Origin: Flavobacteriales bacterium
Lineage (GTDB): Bacteria; Bacteroidota; Bacteroidia; Flavobacteriales_D; Crocinitomicaceae
NCBI GenBank assembly: GCA_947497485.1
Contig: CANMHB010000004.1
Location: 1-64,000 of the forward strand
Reading direction: 5' to 3'
DNA: 64,000 nucleotides
The notes below the pieces were generated by a model, which had not been told where the DNA came from, did not search any database, and saw nothing but the letters and a program-made list of their open reading frames with translations. Below, in pieces: positions 29,250 through 39,126 of the stretch (the stretch's first letter is position 1; each line of letters starts with the position of its first letter). The position numbers were made by a program, and so were the translations under genes.

Positions 29250-30026
29250 TTAAATCATACCGCGAATTACACCTTTGTCAGATGATTCAATGAATGCTAG
29301 GATTTCTTCGCGATTTTCACAAGCGGAAATGGATTCTCTAACTGCTGAAATTCCTTTCGAAATATTACTATTTTGAACGTATAGTATTCGATAAATATCC
29401 TCGATTTGGCGAACCTGATCATCAGAATATCCTCTGCGTCTTAGTCCGACAGAATTTACTCCTGCAAAAGTCAATGGTTCGCGAGCTGCTTTTATAAAAG
29501 GAGGTACATCTTTCCGAATAAGCGATGCTCCACCAATGAATGCATGTTTTCCAATCTTTACAAATTGCTGCGCTGCAACTTTACCCTCTAAAATGGCCCA
29601 ATCTTCAATTTCCACATGACCGGATAAACCTGTGTAACTTGCGAGAATGACATTGTTCCCGATTTGGCAGTCGTGAGCAACATGAACGTATGTCATTAGA
29701 AGACAATTATCTCCAATGGCTGTTTTCAATTTGTCTTTTGTTCCACGATGAATCGTAACACACTCTCTGATTTTCGTATTGTTACCAATTTCAACCGTTG
29801 TATATTCTCCGTCGAATTTTAAATCTTGAGGTATTACACCTATTACGGCTCCTGGAAAAATCTCACAATTCTCGCCAATTCTTGTTCCAGGATAAATGGT
29901 CACATTCGGGTGAATTTTTGTCCCTTTACCTATAACGACATCTTCGTAAATAGTTGAAAAAGATTCAATTACGACATTTTCCGCGATTTTAGCTTCATTA
30001 GAAACGGATGCTAGGGAACTTATCAT
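29250..30026 (-). CDS. lpxA: Acyl-ACP--UDP-N-acetylglucosamine O-acyltransferase
   Basis: Left-handed beta-helix hexapeptides; GVIPQDLKFDGEYTTVEIGNNTKIRECVTIHRGT; FAGVNSVGLRRRGYS. Confidence 0.96.
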   Translation of the reverse strand: MISSLASVSNEAKIAENVVIESFSTIYEDVVIGKGTKIHPNVTIYPGTRIGENCEIFPGAVIGVIPQDLKFDGEYTTVEIGNNTKIRECVTIHRGTKDKLKTAIGDNCLLMTYVHVAHDCQIGNNVILASYTGLSGHVEIEDWAILEGKVAAQQFVKIGKHAFIGGASLIRKDVPPFIKAAREPLTFAGVNSVGLRRRGYSDDQVRQIEDIYRILYVQNSNISKGISAVRESISACENREEILAFIESSDKGVIRGMI

Positions 30027-31423
30027 GCCTTGTCTTTGATAACTTGTGCAAGCATTTCCGCTTCCATAACTACTTTTCCATTTACGTAGGCTTGTCCACC
30101 CATTTCTACGAGTCCTCGACGAATTGGAGACAATAATTTCAATTCAAAAACTAAGGTATCACCCGGAAGAACTTTTTGTTTGAATTTTACATTGTCGATT
30201 TTCATAAAATATGTAGAATAAAGATGTGGATCTTCAACTTTACTCAATGCGAATATTCCACCAACTTGCGCCATTGCTTCGATCTGCAAAACACCAGGGA
30301 AAACAGGATTTCCAGGAAAGTGCCCCGTAAAAATAGGCTCATTCATGGTAATATTTTTAACGCCAATTATCGATTCCTCCTGAATTTCCATGATTTTATC
30401 GACCATTAAAAACGGAAAGCGATGTGGAAGCATTCGCTCGATATCATTGATATTGTAAAGTGGTTCTTTCGTTAAATCGAAATGCTTTCCTGCATTTTGT
30501 TGCTTTTTAATTTGTTCTTTAAGAACTTTTGCAAATTGAACATTTCCGGCATGTCCTGGTCTTGCTGCCAAAATATGCGCTTTGATAGGTTTCCCAACTA
30601 GGGCAAGGTCTCCAACAATATCCAATAATTTATGTCTTGCTGGCTCGTTTTCAAACTGAAGTTTTGTGCTGTTCAAAACACCAATTCCCTCAATTGAAAT
30701 TTGCAGATTTTCTTTGCCTAATAATTTCGCTAAACGATTTAATTCCTCTTTACTAATATCTGCTTTGTCAACCAAAACAATTGCATTATCTAAATCGCCA
30801 CCCTTGATTAAATTATTAGTTGCTAAATATTCCAATTCTCTAAGGAAAACAAACGTTCTACATGCTGCAATTTCAGTTTTAAACTCACCGACATTATACA
30901 TACTTGCATGTTGTGTTCCCAAAACAGGAGACTTATAGTCGACCATTACAGTCAATCGATAATTAACATCTGGAATTGCAAGGAACTCAAGTCCTTTTTC
31001 AGCATCTTCCCAAGGTATATTTTCAGAAAGTTCAAAATATTCGCGATCGGCCTCCTGATCAATATAGCCTACTTTTTCAATTGCATCCACGTATGGCTTT
31101 GAACTTCCGTCAAGAATTGGTATTTCAGGTCCATTAATTTTGATAAGTGCATTATCAACTTGACATCCATAAAGTGCCGCTAAAACATGTTCAGTTGTAT
31201 GAACTTTAGCACCTTTAAACTCCAATGTTGTTCCACGTTCTGTCGAAACAACCAAATCGACATCCGCTTTAATGATTGGTTGCTCAGGTAAATCGATTCG
31301 CTGAAATTTATAACCGTGATTTTCTGGTGCTGGACAAATTTCAATCGTTACATTTTCTCCTGTGTGCAATCCAATTCCCTGCAGCGAAATGCTATCGATT
31401 AATGTCCGCTGTTTTTCTGTCAT
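30023..31423 (-). CDS. lpxC/fabZ: Bifunctional UDP-3-O-acyl-N-acetylglucosamine deacetylase / 3-hydroxyacyl-ACP dehydratase (LpxC-FabZ fusion)
   Basis: N-terminal LpxC (MTEKQRTLIDSISLQGIGLHTGENV, TTEHVLAALYG, HKLLDIVGDLALVG) and C-terminal FabZ (IERMLPHRFPFLMVDKI, TGHFPGNPVFPGVLQIEAMAQVGG) in one ORF. Confidence 0.97.
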   Translation of the reverse strand: MTEKQRTLIDSISLQGIGLHTGENVTIEICPAPENHGYKFQRIDLPEQPIIKADVDLVVSTERGTTLEFKGAKVHTTEHVLAALYGCQVDNALIKINGPEIPILDGSSKPYVDAIEKVGYIDQEADREYFELSENIPWEDAEKGLEFLAIPDVNYRLTVMVDYKSPVLGTQHASMYNVGEFKTEIAACRTFVFLRELEYLATNNLIKGGDLDNAIVLVDKADISKEELNRLAKLLGKENLQISIEGIGVLNSTKLQFENEPARHKLLDIVGDLALVGKPIKAHILAARPGHAGNVQFAKVLKEQIKKQQNAGKHFDLTKEPLYNINDIERMLPHRFPFLMVDKIMEIQEESIIGVKNITMNEPIFTGHFPGNPVFPGVLQIEAMAQVGGIFALSKVEDPHLYSTYFMKIDNVKFKQKVLPGDTLVFELKLLSPIRRGLVEMGGQAYVNGKVVMEAEMLAQVIKDKA

Positions 31424-31425
31424 AA

Positions 31426-32466
31426 TTATTTTTTACGTAGTTCTTTGATCTCGTTCTCGAGTTCTGTTAATTTCGTCAAAATATGAGGTAATTTTCTAAA
31501 TCCGAAGTAAGATTTTTTAAAGTCGTCCAATGGGATACCCGGCGAACCCATAAGCGTTTCCGCTTTTTTAACAGAAGATGGTATACCCGATTGAGCGACT
31601 ATTTTCGTTCCATCAGCAATGTGCAAGTGACCGCTAATTCCAGCTTGACCTCCAATCATAACACTTTTGCCAATTTTCGCAGAGCCTGCAATTCCAACTT
31701 GAGCCGCCATAGCAGAGTTTTGACCAATCTCAACGTTATGAGCAATTTGACAGAGGTTATCAATTTTAACTCCTTTACGAATGATAGTTGAACCCATTGT
31801 AGCTCGATCAATCGAACAATTAGAACCAATCTCTACAAAATCCTCAACGACAACATTTCCGATTTGAGGAACTTTTTGAAATTCACCTTTTTCGTTGGGA
31901 GCAAATCCAAATCCATCAGAACCAATTACTGTTCCGGCATGAATGATACAATTTGATCCAACAATGCAATCTTGATAGATTGTAACACCTGGATGAATGA
32001 TTGTGTTATCTCCAATTTTTACGTTTTCTCCTATTACACTATTGGGATGAATCGTTACATTTTCTCCAACTTTTGTATTTTTTCCAATGTAAGCAAACGC
32101 ACCCAGAAATAATCCTTCACCTACAACTGCTGAATCATGAATGAAACTTGGTTGCTCAATCGCAGGTTCTTTCTTACTGAGATTATTGTACAATTCCAGT
32201 AATTTGGCAAAGCAAGCGTATGCATCTTCAACTTTTATGAGTGTAAGTGTAGATGGAAGAGATTTGTTTGGTTCGAAGGATTTGTTAACAATACAAATAC
32301 TTGAAAGTGTCGAATAAATATACTCTTCATATTTGGGATTCGATAGAAACGAAAGAGCACCTGTTTGACCTTCTTCAATTTTGGCTAATCCGCTGACTTT
32401 TATATGTTTATCACCCAAGATTTCGCCTTGAAGTATTTCAGCTATTTGTTCTGCTGTAAATTCCAT
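31426..32466 (-). CDS. lpxD: UDP-3-O-(3-hydroxymyristoyl)glucosamine N-acyltransferase
   Basis: LpxD N-terminal domain plus hexapeptides; [59 protein letters not shown]. Confidence 0.96.
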   Translation of the reverse strand: MEFTAEQIAEILQGEILGDKHIKVSGLAKIEEGQTGALSFLSNPKYEEYIYSTLSSICIVNKSFEPNKSLPSTLTLIKVEDAYACFAKLLELYNNLSKKEPAIEQPSFIHDSAVVGEGLFLGAFAYIGKNTKVGENVTIHPNSVIGENVKIGDNTIIHPGVTIYQDCIVGSNCIIHAGTVIGSDGFGFAPNEKGEFQKVPQIGNVVVEDFVEIGSNCSIDRATMGSTIIRKGVKIDNLCQIAHNVEIGQNSAMAAQVGIAGSAKIGKSVMIGGQAGISGHLHIADGTKIVAQSGIPSSVKKAETLMGSPGIPLDDFKKSYFGFRKLPHILTKLTELENEIKELRKK

Positions 32467-32529
32467 TATTCAAAGTTAAAAAAGTCTTTTACTCATCCTA
32501 TTTTGGAATGGTTCAATTTATTAACAAGG

Positions 32530-33234
32530 TTATTCCGAACAATCAGTTTTAAAGGATAAATCAAATCTGAAAATTTCGATTTTATCCATATGCCAAATTC
32601 CATATGCCTTGATCTCTCTATTTTTTTTGTCTTTAAAACGGATACAATGCTCAGGTTTCGGACTCATTTCTAACTTCGAATTTTTAAAGTCGATTGTTCC
32701 ATTTTTCTTAATTTGTTGATAAAGTTTTTCATTGTCAAGTAATTGAGCTGCTTGTTTTTGATAAATCAAAAAATCAGTTGTGTCTGTGAAGACAAAGTTT
32801 CGTTCTTTCGGATAATGGATTATTTCCCCATCTCCTTGTTTTGAATTCTTCGCTTTAAGACTATTTTTTTCTTTTAAAAGTATTTCAGATATAAAACTGT
32901 CCTTTCCCAATGTTATCAGCGCACTAAACTTTTTACCCTTTTTTGTTTGACAATCGAAATGGTATACTTTAAATCGATCAGTTTTCTTACTCTTTTGGAA
33001 ATCAACATCACTATTTCGAATGATTTGAATTAATTCTTTCTTGGAAATGTTCAGTTTTTCAAGTTCTTCCATTTCTGCACTTTCAATTACCAACATTCGT
33101 TCAAAAATGGCATTCTTAACTCTGTTTTCTGGTGTCCAAGCACAACCTTTGTTTTTAAAAAAGAAAATCACAAAGATTAGTCCGATCCCGAATCCGATTC
33201 CATAGTATTTTAAACGTCTCCAAAAATTTTCCAT
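32530..33234 (-). CDS. Membrane-anchored hypothetical protein, DUF4258-like
   Basis: MENFWRRLKYYGIGFGIGLIFVIFFFKNKGCAWTPENRVKNAI: TM plus conserved-looking motif. Track start at 33255 is a TTG inside the trxA terminator; ATG at 33234 preferred. Confidence 0.7.
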   Translation of the reverse strand: MENFWRRLKYYGIGFGIGLIFVIFFFKNKGCAWTPENRVKNAIFERMLVIESAEMEELEKLNISKKELIQIIRNSDVDFQKSKKTDRFKVYHFDCQTKKGKKFSALITLGKDSFISEILLKEKNSLKAKNSKQGDGEIIHYPKERNFVFTDTTDFLIYQKQAAQLLDNEKLYQQIKKNGTIDFKNSKLEMSPKPEHCIRFKDKKNREIKAYGIWHMDKIEIFRFDLSFKTDCSE

Positions 33235-33245
33235 AAGGCAAAAAA

Positions 33246-33268
33246 AAACCGCCAAAAATTGACGGTTT
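33246..33268 (-). terminator. Rho-independent terminator of trxA
   Basis: On the minus strand: AAACCGTCAATTTTTGGCGGTTTTTTTTT, stem with one mismatch followed by a U-tract. Confidence 0.8.
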
Positions 33269-33285
33269 GATTATTTATTAATTTT

Positions 33286-33603
33286 TTAAAGTAGTGCTTC
33301 TAGTTTTGAAACTAAGTTTGCCTTTGGAACAGCACCTACTGATTTGTCAACAACTTCTCCATTTTTAATAAAAAGAACAGTTGGAATACTTCTTACGTTA
33401 AACTGCGCTGATACTGTAGAATTTAAATCTACATTTACTTTACCAATAACTGCTTTTCCCTCATATTCGTTAGCCATTTCTTCGATAACTGGACCGATCA
33501 TACGACAAGGACCACACCATTCTGCCCAAAAATCAACGATTACTGGTTTGTCTGATTTCATTACTAATTCATCAAAGTTTGCGTCTGTGATTTCTAATGC
33601 CAT
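33286..33603 (-). CDS. trxA: Thioredoxin
   Basis: VIVDFWAEWCGPCRMIGPVIEEMANEY: WCGPC active site. Confidence 0.97.
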   Translation of the reverse strand: MALEITDANFDELVMKSDKPVIVDFWAEWCGPCRMIGPVIEEMANEYEGKAVIGKVNVDLNSTVSAQFNVRSIPTVLFIKNGEVVDKSVGAVPKANLVSKLEALL

Positions 33604-33737
33604 TTTATTTATTTTTTTAAGTTTAAAATTATTTCTACCAAATTGATAGCTGCAAAATTACGGGTTTTTAATTTACAACATTAAAGCCAAAGTAAAAAAT
33701 ATGACAAATTGACCTGATTCGTTTGAAAATGGATGGT

Positions 33738-36572
33738 TTAGTTGTCTAATTCAGATTTTAAGTATTTGGATGTGTAAGAAATGGCTTCCGCTTTTTTAAC
33801 CAAATCCTCTGGAGTGCCTGAAAACAAAATTGTTCCACCGCCACGACCGCCTTCCGGACCAATGTCTACAATGTAATCGGCAACTTTTATGATGTCAAGA
33901 TTGTGTTCAATAACTAAAACGGTATTTCCTTCGTTTACAAGTCTTTGCAAAACACTTAAGAGTAAATTAATGTCCTCGAAATGCAATCCGGTGGATGGTT
34001 CGTCCAAAATATAGATCGTTTTTCCAGTTCCTTTCTTGGATAGTTCTGAAGCTAATTTGATTCGCTGCGCCTCGCCGCCAGATAGGGTAGTGGAGGATTG
34101 TCCAAGTGTTATGTAACCTAGTCCAACGCTTTTAAGGGTATCTAAAATTCGTTGAATTTTTGGCTGATTTTCAAAGAAAAGGCAAGCATCGTCAATGGTC
34201 ATATTCAAAACATCCGAAATGGATTTTCCTTTAAATCTGATTTCTAATGTTTCCTTGTTGTATCGTTTTCCAGCACAGGTTTCACACTCAACATAAATGT
34301 CAGGAAGAAAATTCATTTCAATTAACTTCAGTCCACCGCCGTTGCACGTTTCACATTTTCCTCCAGCAACATTAAATGAAAATCGACCCGGTTTATAGCC
34401 TCTGATTTGTGATTCAGGCAACGATGCAAAAAGATTTCGGATGTCATCAAAAACTTTAGTGTAGGTAACTGGATTTGATCGAGGTGTTCGTCCAATAGGA
34501 GATTGATCGATTTCAATTACTTTATCAAGGTGTTCGAGCCCTTCAATCTTTTTATACTCCAACGGAATTTTAACCCCGTCATAAATGTGTTTGAGCAAAA
34601 TTGGGTAGAGCGTGTGATTTATCAATGATGATTTACCAGATCCAGACACTCCTGTGACACAGGTAAACGTTCCCAACGGAATTTTTAAATCGACGTTTTT
34701 CAAATTGTGACCAGCTGCACCATAGAGTTTTAGAAAGTTTCCATTTCCTTTTCGTCGCGATTTCGGAATTTCAATTTGTCTTTTTCCATTGAGGTATTGG
34801 GCCGTCAGGGAATCAGAATTTAATATATCATTCAAATTGCCCTTTGAAACGATTTGACCACCATGAATTCCGGCTTTTGGTCCGATATCCAAAATATAAT
34901 CGGCTTCTTCAATCATTTCTTTATCGTGCTCGACGACTAGCACGGTATTTCCAGTATCGCGCAATTTTTTAAGAGATTGTATTAGTTTCGTATTGTCTCT
35001 TTGGTGCAAACCAATAGATGGCTCGTCTAGAATGTAAAGAACATTTAATAATTCAGTTCCGATTTGAGTTGCTAAACGAATACGTTGCGCTTCACCACCT
35101 GATAAACTTTTTGAGGAACGGTTCAGAGTAAGATATTCAAGTCCTACATCTAAAATGAACCGCAATCTAGATCGAATTTCTTTGATGATTTCAACGGCAA
35201 TTTGCTTTTTTTCAGCATCAAGTTTGTTTTCAATGACAGAGAACCATTCCCACAATTCATTCAATTCCATTTGGGAAAGTTCGCCAATGTGCTGATTTCC
35301 AATTCTAAAATGCAAGGCTTCGTTACGCAAACGATTTCCTTCACATTTTGGACATTTCTTTTTATTCATGAATGTTCCAGCCCAGCGCTGAATTGCAGCA
35401 CTTCCATCTTCAGCATATCGGGACATAAACGAAACGATTCCTTCAAAAACTTCAATATCTGATTTCGGGTTGTATTCCATGCCTTCATTACCATAGAGCA
35501 GAAAATTGAGTATTTCAGGTGAATATTCACTTATTGGTGAATTCCCATTAAATCCTTGCTTTATCAGAATCGATTCAATCTTTTCGAAAATCCATGTTCT
35601 TTTGTATTCACCTAACGGAGCGAAACCTCCTTTTTTAAGAGAAAGATTTGGATTTGGGATGATTTTTTCGAGGTCAACTTCTGAAATTTCGCCCAATCCA
35701 TTGCAATTTGAACAAGCTCCACGAGGCGAGTTAAAGGAGAATAGATTTGGTTCAGGTTCGGGATAACTAATTCCAGTTGTCGGACACATTAACGATCGAC
35801 TGTAATGCCGAACTTTTCCGGTTTCGAAATCCATTACCAACATACTCGAATCACCCATTTTCATAGTCGTTATCACTGAATTATAGATTCGATTACGATC
35901 TGTTTGGCCGATTATCAATCGATCTACAACAATTTCGATGTCATGAATTTTGTAACGGTCCAGGCGCATCCCTTTTTCGATATCAACTAATTTGCCGTCA
36001 ACACGAACTTTGTTAAACCCATTTTTGAGAATTTGTTCGAATAATTCACGATAATGACCTTTTCGACCTTTTATTTTTGGAGCCAAAAACACAACTTTTT
36101 TATCTGCGAAATCCCTTTGAATCAAATCAACAACTGATTCATCCGAATACTTAACCATGGGTTCTTGGGTATTCATCGAATAGGCAGTTGAGGCTCGGGC
36201 AAATAGTAGACGCAGAAAATCATATAGTTCTGTAATGGTTCCAACTGTAGAACGGGGAGATCGCGAAACGGTTTTTTGCTCAATAGAAATTACTGGACTC
36301 AAACCATCGATTTTGTCAACGTCGGGTCTTTCCATACCACCAATAAATTGACGAGCATACGCCGAAAACGTTTCAATGTAACGGCGTTGACCTTCTGCAA
36401 AAATCGTATCAAACGCGAGTGAGGATTTTCCGCTCCCACTTAATCCTGTGAAAACGATTAATTTATTTCTCGGAATGGTTAAATCAATATTCTTGAGGTT
36501 GTGTTCACGTGCTCCATAAACTGAGATTGAATCTAATTGATTCGTTGATTCAAGTTCCTCGTTTTTGTCCAT
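33738..36572 (-). CDS. uvrA: Excinuclease ABC subunit A
   Basis: Two ABC ATPase cassettes (GLSGSGKSSLAFDTIFAEGQRRYIE, GVSGSGKSSLINHTLYP), zinc motifs CSNCNG, CETCNGGG, signature LSGGEAQRI twice. Confidence 0.98.
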   Translation of the reverse strand: MDKNEELESTNQLDSISVYGAREHNLKNIDLTIPRNKLIVFTGLSGSGKSSLAFDTIFAEGQRRYIETFSAYARQFIGGMERPDVDKIDGLSPVISIEQKTVSRSPRSTVGTITELYDFLRLLFARASTAYSMNTQEPMVKYSDESVVDLIQRDFADKKVVFLAPKIKGRKGHYRELFEQILKNGFNKVRVDGKLVDIEKGMRLDRYKIHDIEIVVDRLIIGQTDRNRIYNSVITTMKMGDSSMLVMDFETGKVRHYSRSLMCPTTGISYPEPEPNLFSFNSPRGACSNCNGLGEISEVDLEKIIPNPNLSLKKGGFAPLGEYKRTWIFEKIESILIKQGFNGNSPISEYSPEILNFLLYGNEGMEYNPKSDIEVFEGIVSFMSRYAEDGSAAIQRWAGTFMNKKKCPKCEGNRLRNEALHFRIGNQHIGELSQMELNELWEWFSVIENKLDAEKKQIAVEIIKEIRSRLRFILDVGLEYLTLNRSSKSLSGGEAQRIRLATQIGTELLNVLYILDEPSIGLHQRDNTKLIQSLKKLRDTGNTVLVVEHDKEMIEEADYILDIGPKAGIHGGQIVSKGNLNDILNSDSLTAQYLNGKRQIEIPKSRRKGNGNFLKLYGAAGHNLKNVDLKIPLGTFTCVTGVSGSGKSSLINHTLYPILLKHIYDGVKIPLEYKKIEGLEHLDKVIEIDQSPIGRTPRSNPVTYTKVFDDIRNLFASLPESQIRGYKPGRFSFNVAGGKCETCNGGGLKLIEMNFLPDIYVECETCAGKRYNKETLEIRFKGKSISDVLNMTIDDACLFFENQPKIQRILDTLKSVGLGYITLGQSSTTLSGGEAQRIKLASELSKKGTGKTIYILDEPSTGLHFEDINLLLSVLQRLVNEGNTVLVIEHNLDIIKVADYIVDIGPEGGRGGGTILFSGTPEDLVKKAEAISYTSKYLKSELDN

Positions 36573-36575
36573 TCT

Positions 36576-37496
36576 TTAAAAGTAATCTTTGTAATTTTTT
36601 AGCTTTTCGGTTTTCGTAGGGAGCTTGATTTCAAAATCTGAATCTTTAATTGTCAATTTATTGTATATTATCCAAGGGTTTAATTTCCTTAAAATCTTTA
36701 TGTTAATGCCATTTCGAACAGACCATTCAGCCAAATTTGGAATTGATTTTTTTAATTTTATTTTTCTTGTTTGAAGCGGTTTATACATTTGTTGACGTGG
36801 AATATCAAAACCATATGCTTTTTGATTTTCCATGATTAATTTCATTGCAATCATTCTAAAAACGTATCTGCCTGTTTCATTGTTCATATCTGTATCGAAA
36901 TAATGAGATGTTTTTTGCCATTTCATATCTGAATTAACCCCTCCAATTCCTCGATTGTAGGATGCGCATGCGTTGACCCAATTGCCAAAAACCTTGTATG
37001 AATTTTTTATAAAGTCACAAGCTGCATAAGTGCTTTTTGTAAGATTAAGACGCTCGTCGATTTCATCATTAATTTTTAAGTCATACTCTTCAGCAGTAAA
37101 AGGCATAAATTGCCAAAATCCGCTTGCTCCAACTGGACTTGTTACCTCTGATAGGTTACTTTCAATAACAGCGAGGTATTTAAAATCATTTGGAACCTTT
37201 GTTTTTTGAAGAATTTTTTCGATTTCTGGAAAATAACGATTAGCTCTTTTTATTGCAAATGTTGTTGAACTCTGAAAGTAAACGTTTGTAATAATCTCTC
37301 GATCAAGTCTTTCCCGAACATCTTCATCTTCTAAATTTATTATTTCGCCAAAAAACTTAATTGATTTTGGTATATCTGGTAAGTATTGGATTTTCGAATT
37401 TATAACCTTTTCCTTCTTTTTTGAGTCTTCAGTTTGTTGGCATCCCAACAGCAATAAATTAATTGCGAGAAGTGAGTAGATAATAAATTTTGGCAT
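36576..37496 (-). CDS. Lytic transglycosylase (SLT/MltD-like) lipoprotein
   Basis: Lipobox LLLLGC; FKYLAVIESNLSEVTSPVGASGFWQFMPFTAEEYDL...INDEIDERLNLTKSTYAACDFIKN: GH23 motifs. Confidence 0.9.
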   Translation of the reverse strand: MPKFIIYSLLAINLLLLGCQQTEDSKKKEKVINSKIQYLPDIPKSIKFFGEIINLEDEDVRERLDREIITNVYFQSSTTFAIKRANRYFPEIEKILQKTKVPNDFKYLAVIESNLSEVTSPVGASGFWQFMPFTAEEYDLKINDEIDERLNLTKSTYAACDFIKNSYKVFGNWVNACASYNRGIGGVNSDMKWQKTSHYFDTDMNNETGRYVFRMIAMKLIMENQKAYGFDIPRQQMYKPLQTRKIKLKKSIPNLAEWSVRNGINIKILRKLNPWIIYNKLTIKDSDFEIKLPTKTEKLKNYKDYF

Positions 37497-37498
37497 TA

Positions 37499-38575
37499 TT
37501 AATTATTTTTGAATTCTTTGAATAGTTGTGTATTTCGATATAAAACACCGAAAACAAGAATAAAGAAAATCAAGAAAAGAGGAATAATTTTTATAAAATT
37601 ATGTCTTACGAGATAAATAATCAGAATGCTTAATACAAGCGATAAAAAACCGATTAATAGAAACACATACCAAACTTGACGGTCGGATAGACCTGCATAA
37701 ACCAAATGATGAGTTGTGTGATCTTTGCCGCCAACCATAGGTGATTTTCCTGCCTTTATTCGATTAATAACAACTGTTAATGTATCAGCTGCAGCAGGTG
37801 TTAATGCCGTTAGTGTAATAATCAGACTTACCCAAGAGTGATTTTGAGTAATTGAACCTAAATTCCATAAATATTTTATGGTAAAAAATGCAACAAAAAA
37901 ACCAATAAATTGACTTCCAGCATCACCCATGAACATTTTGGAAGGATTTATATTGTAACGTAAGAATCCGATTATTGCGCCGAGCATAGCTACAATTGTT
38001 AATATCCAATATGGTTCATTCGAATTACCAATGAAATAGCAACAAAGCAAACAAGATAACAGTGCAAACATTACAGTCGTTGCTGTAATTCCGTCCATAT
38101 TGTCTAACATATTGAGTGAATTCATTAAAACAACCACCCAAATGACTGTAAGAATATTATCTAACCAAGTAATGTGAAATAAATCAATTATTGTATCCGT
38201 GTAGACCAACAAAACCCCGCAAATGATTTGGATTAACAATTTAAAGAGCGGTCTCGTGTTGTAAGCGTCATCAGATAATCCCATTATAAATGCCAATGAG
38301 CTTCCAAGAAATAATCCAATAAATGAAATGTTTGAAAAAACATTTGGTTCTGGATCTAGAATCATGAATAGAACAGTTGAGAAAATAAACCCTAGAAACA
38401 AACTAATCCCTCCGAGAGATGGTTTGGATTGGTTACTCCATCGAATCATCACATCGTTTTTATTTCGAATACCTAGAGTTTGTGAAAACCGCAACAATAA
38501 CATATTAACTATCCAAGAAATAATTAATGATCCGATGAAAAAGAGTAGGTAGTTAATTAGGTTGTGGTAATTCAT
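37499..38575 (-). CDS. MraY/WecA-like undecaprenyl-phosphate sugar-1-phosphate transferase
   Basis: KPSLGGISLFLGF, MGLSDDAYNTRPLFKLLIQ, NSLNMLDNMDGITA, NPSKMFMGDAGSQFIGF, GKDHTTHHLV. Confidence 0.92.
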   Translation of the reverse strand: MNYHNLINYLLFFIGSLIISWIVNMLLLRFSQTLGIRNKNDVMIRWSNQSKPSLGGISLFLGFIFSTVLFMILDPEPNVFSNISFIGLFLGSSLAFIMGLSDDAYNTRPLFKLLIQIICGVLLVYTDTIIDLFHITWLDNILTVIWVVVLMNSLNMLDNMDGITATTVMFALLSCLLCCYFIGNSNEPYWILTIVAMLGAIIGFLRYNINPSKMFMGDAGSQFIGFFVAFFTIKYLWNLGSITQNHSWVSLIITLTALTPAAADTLTVVINRIKAGKSPMVGGKDHTTHHLVYAGLSDRQVWYVFLLIGFLSLVLSILIIYLVRHNFIKIIPLFLIFFILVFGVLYRNTQLFKEFKNN

Positions 38576-38580
38576 ACTAT

Positions 38581-39126
38581 TTAAAAGGGTGAAATGAAAT
38601 CTTTAAAATTCATAGCTCGTTTATCTTTTTCTGAAATCGTCGGATTTTCAATATTCCAATTTATTTTTAGATCTGGGTCATTCCATAAGATTGATCTTTC
38701 TGATTCTGGAGAATAGTAATTTGTACACTTATAATTAAATATGGTATTGTCTTCCAAAGCGCAGAAACCATGTGCGAAACCGGGAGGTATCCAAAGTTGG
38801 TTTTTAAGATTACTATCAAGTAGTACCATTATATGCTGACCATAGGTTGGCGAATTTTTACGAATGTCAACTACCAAGTCAATGGCCTTTCCAGTAGTAA
38901 CTTGAACCAGTTTTCCTTGTTCAAATGGAGGAATCTGAAAATGCAGTCCTCTAAGAACACCTTTAGCCGACATCGAGAAATTATCTTGAACAAAATTGAA
39001 TGAATCACCAATTATATCAAGGTATTTTTTTTCGTTGTAGCTCTCAAGGAAAAATCCACGGTCATCACCAAACACCTTGGGATAAAATGAGATTAATCCT
39101 TCGATTTTTTCTTTTTTAAACTCCAC
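38581..39126 (-). CDS. rmlC: dTDP-4-dehydrorhamnose 3,5-epimerase
   Basis: IEGLISFYPKVFGDDRGFFLESYNEKKY...VQDNFSMSAKGVLRGLHFQIPPFEQGKLVQV, WIPPGFAHGFCALED. Confidence 0.96.
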   Translation of the reverse strand: MEFKKEKIEGLISFYPKVFGDDRGFFLESYNEKKYLDIIGDSFNFVQDNFSMSAKGVLRGLHFQIPPFEQGKLVQVTTGKAIDLVVDIRKNSPTYGQHIMVLLDSNLKNQLWIPPGFAHGFCALEDNTIFNYKCTNYYSPESERSILWNDPDLKINWNIENPTISEKDKRAMNFKDFISPF

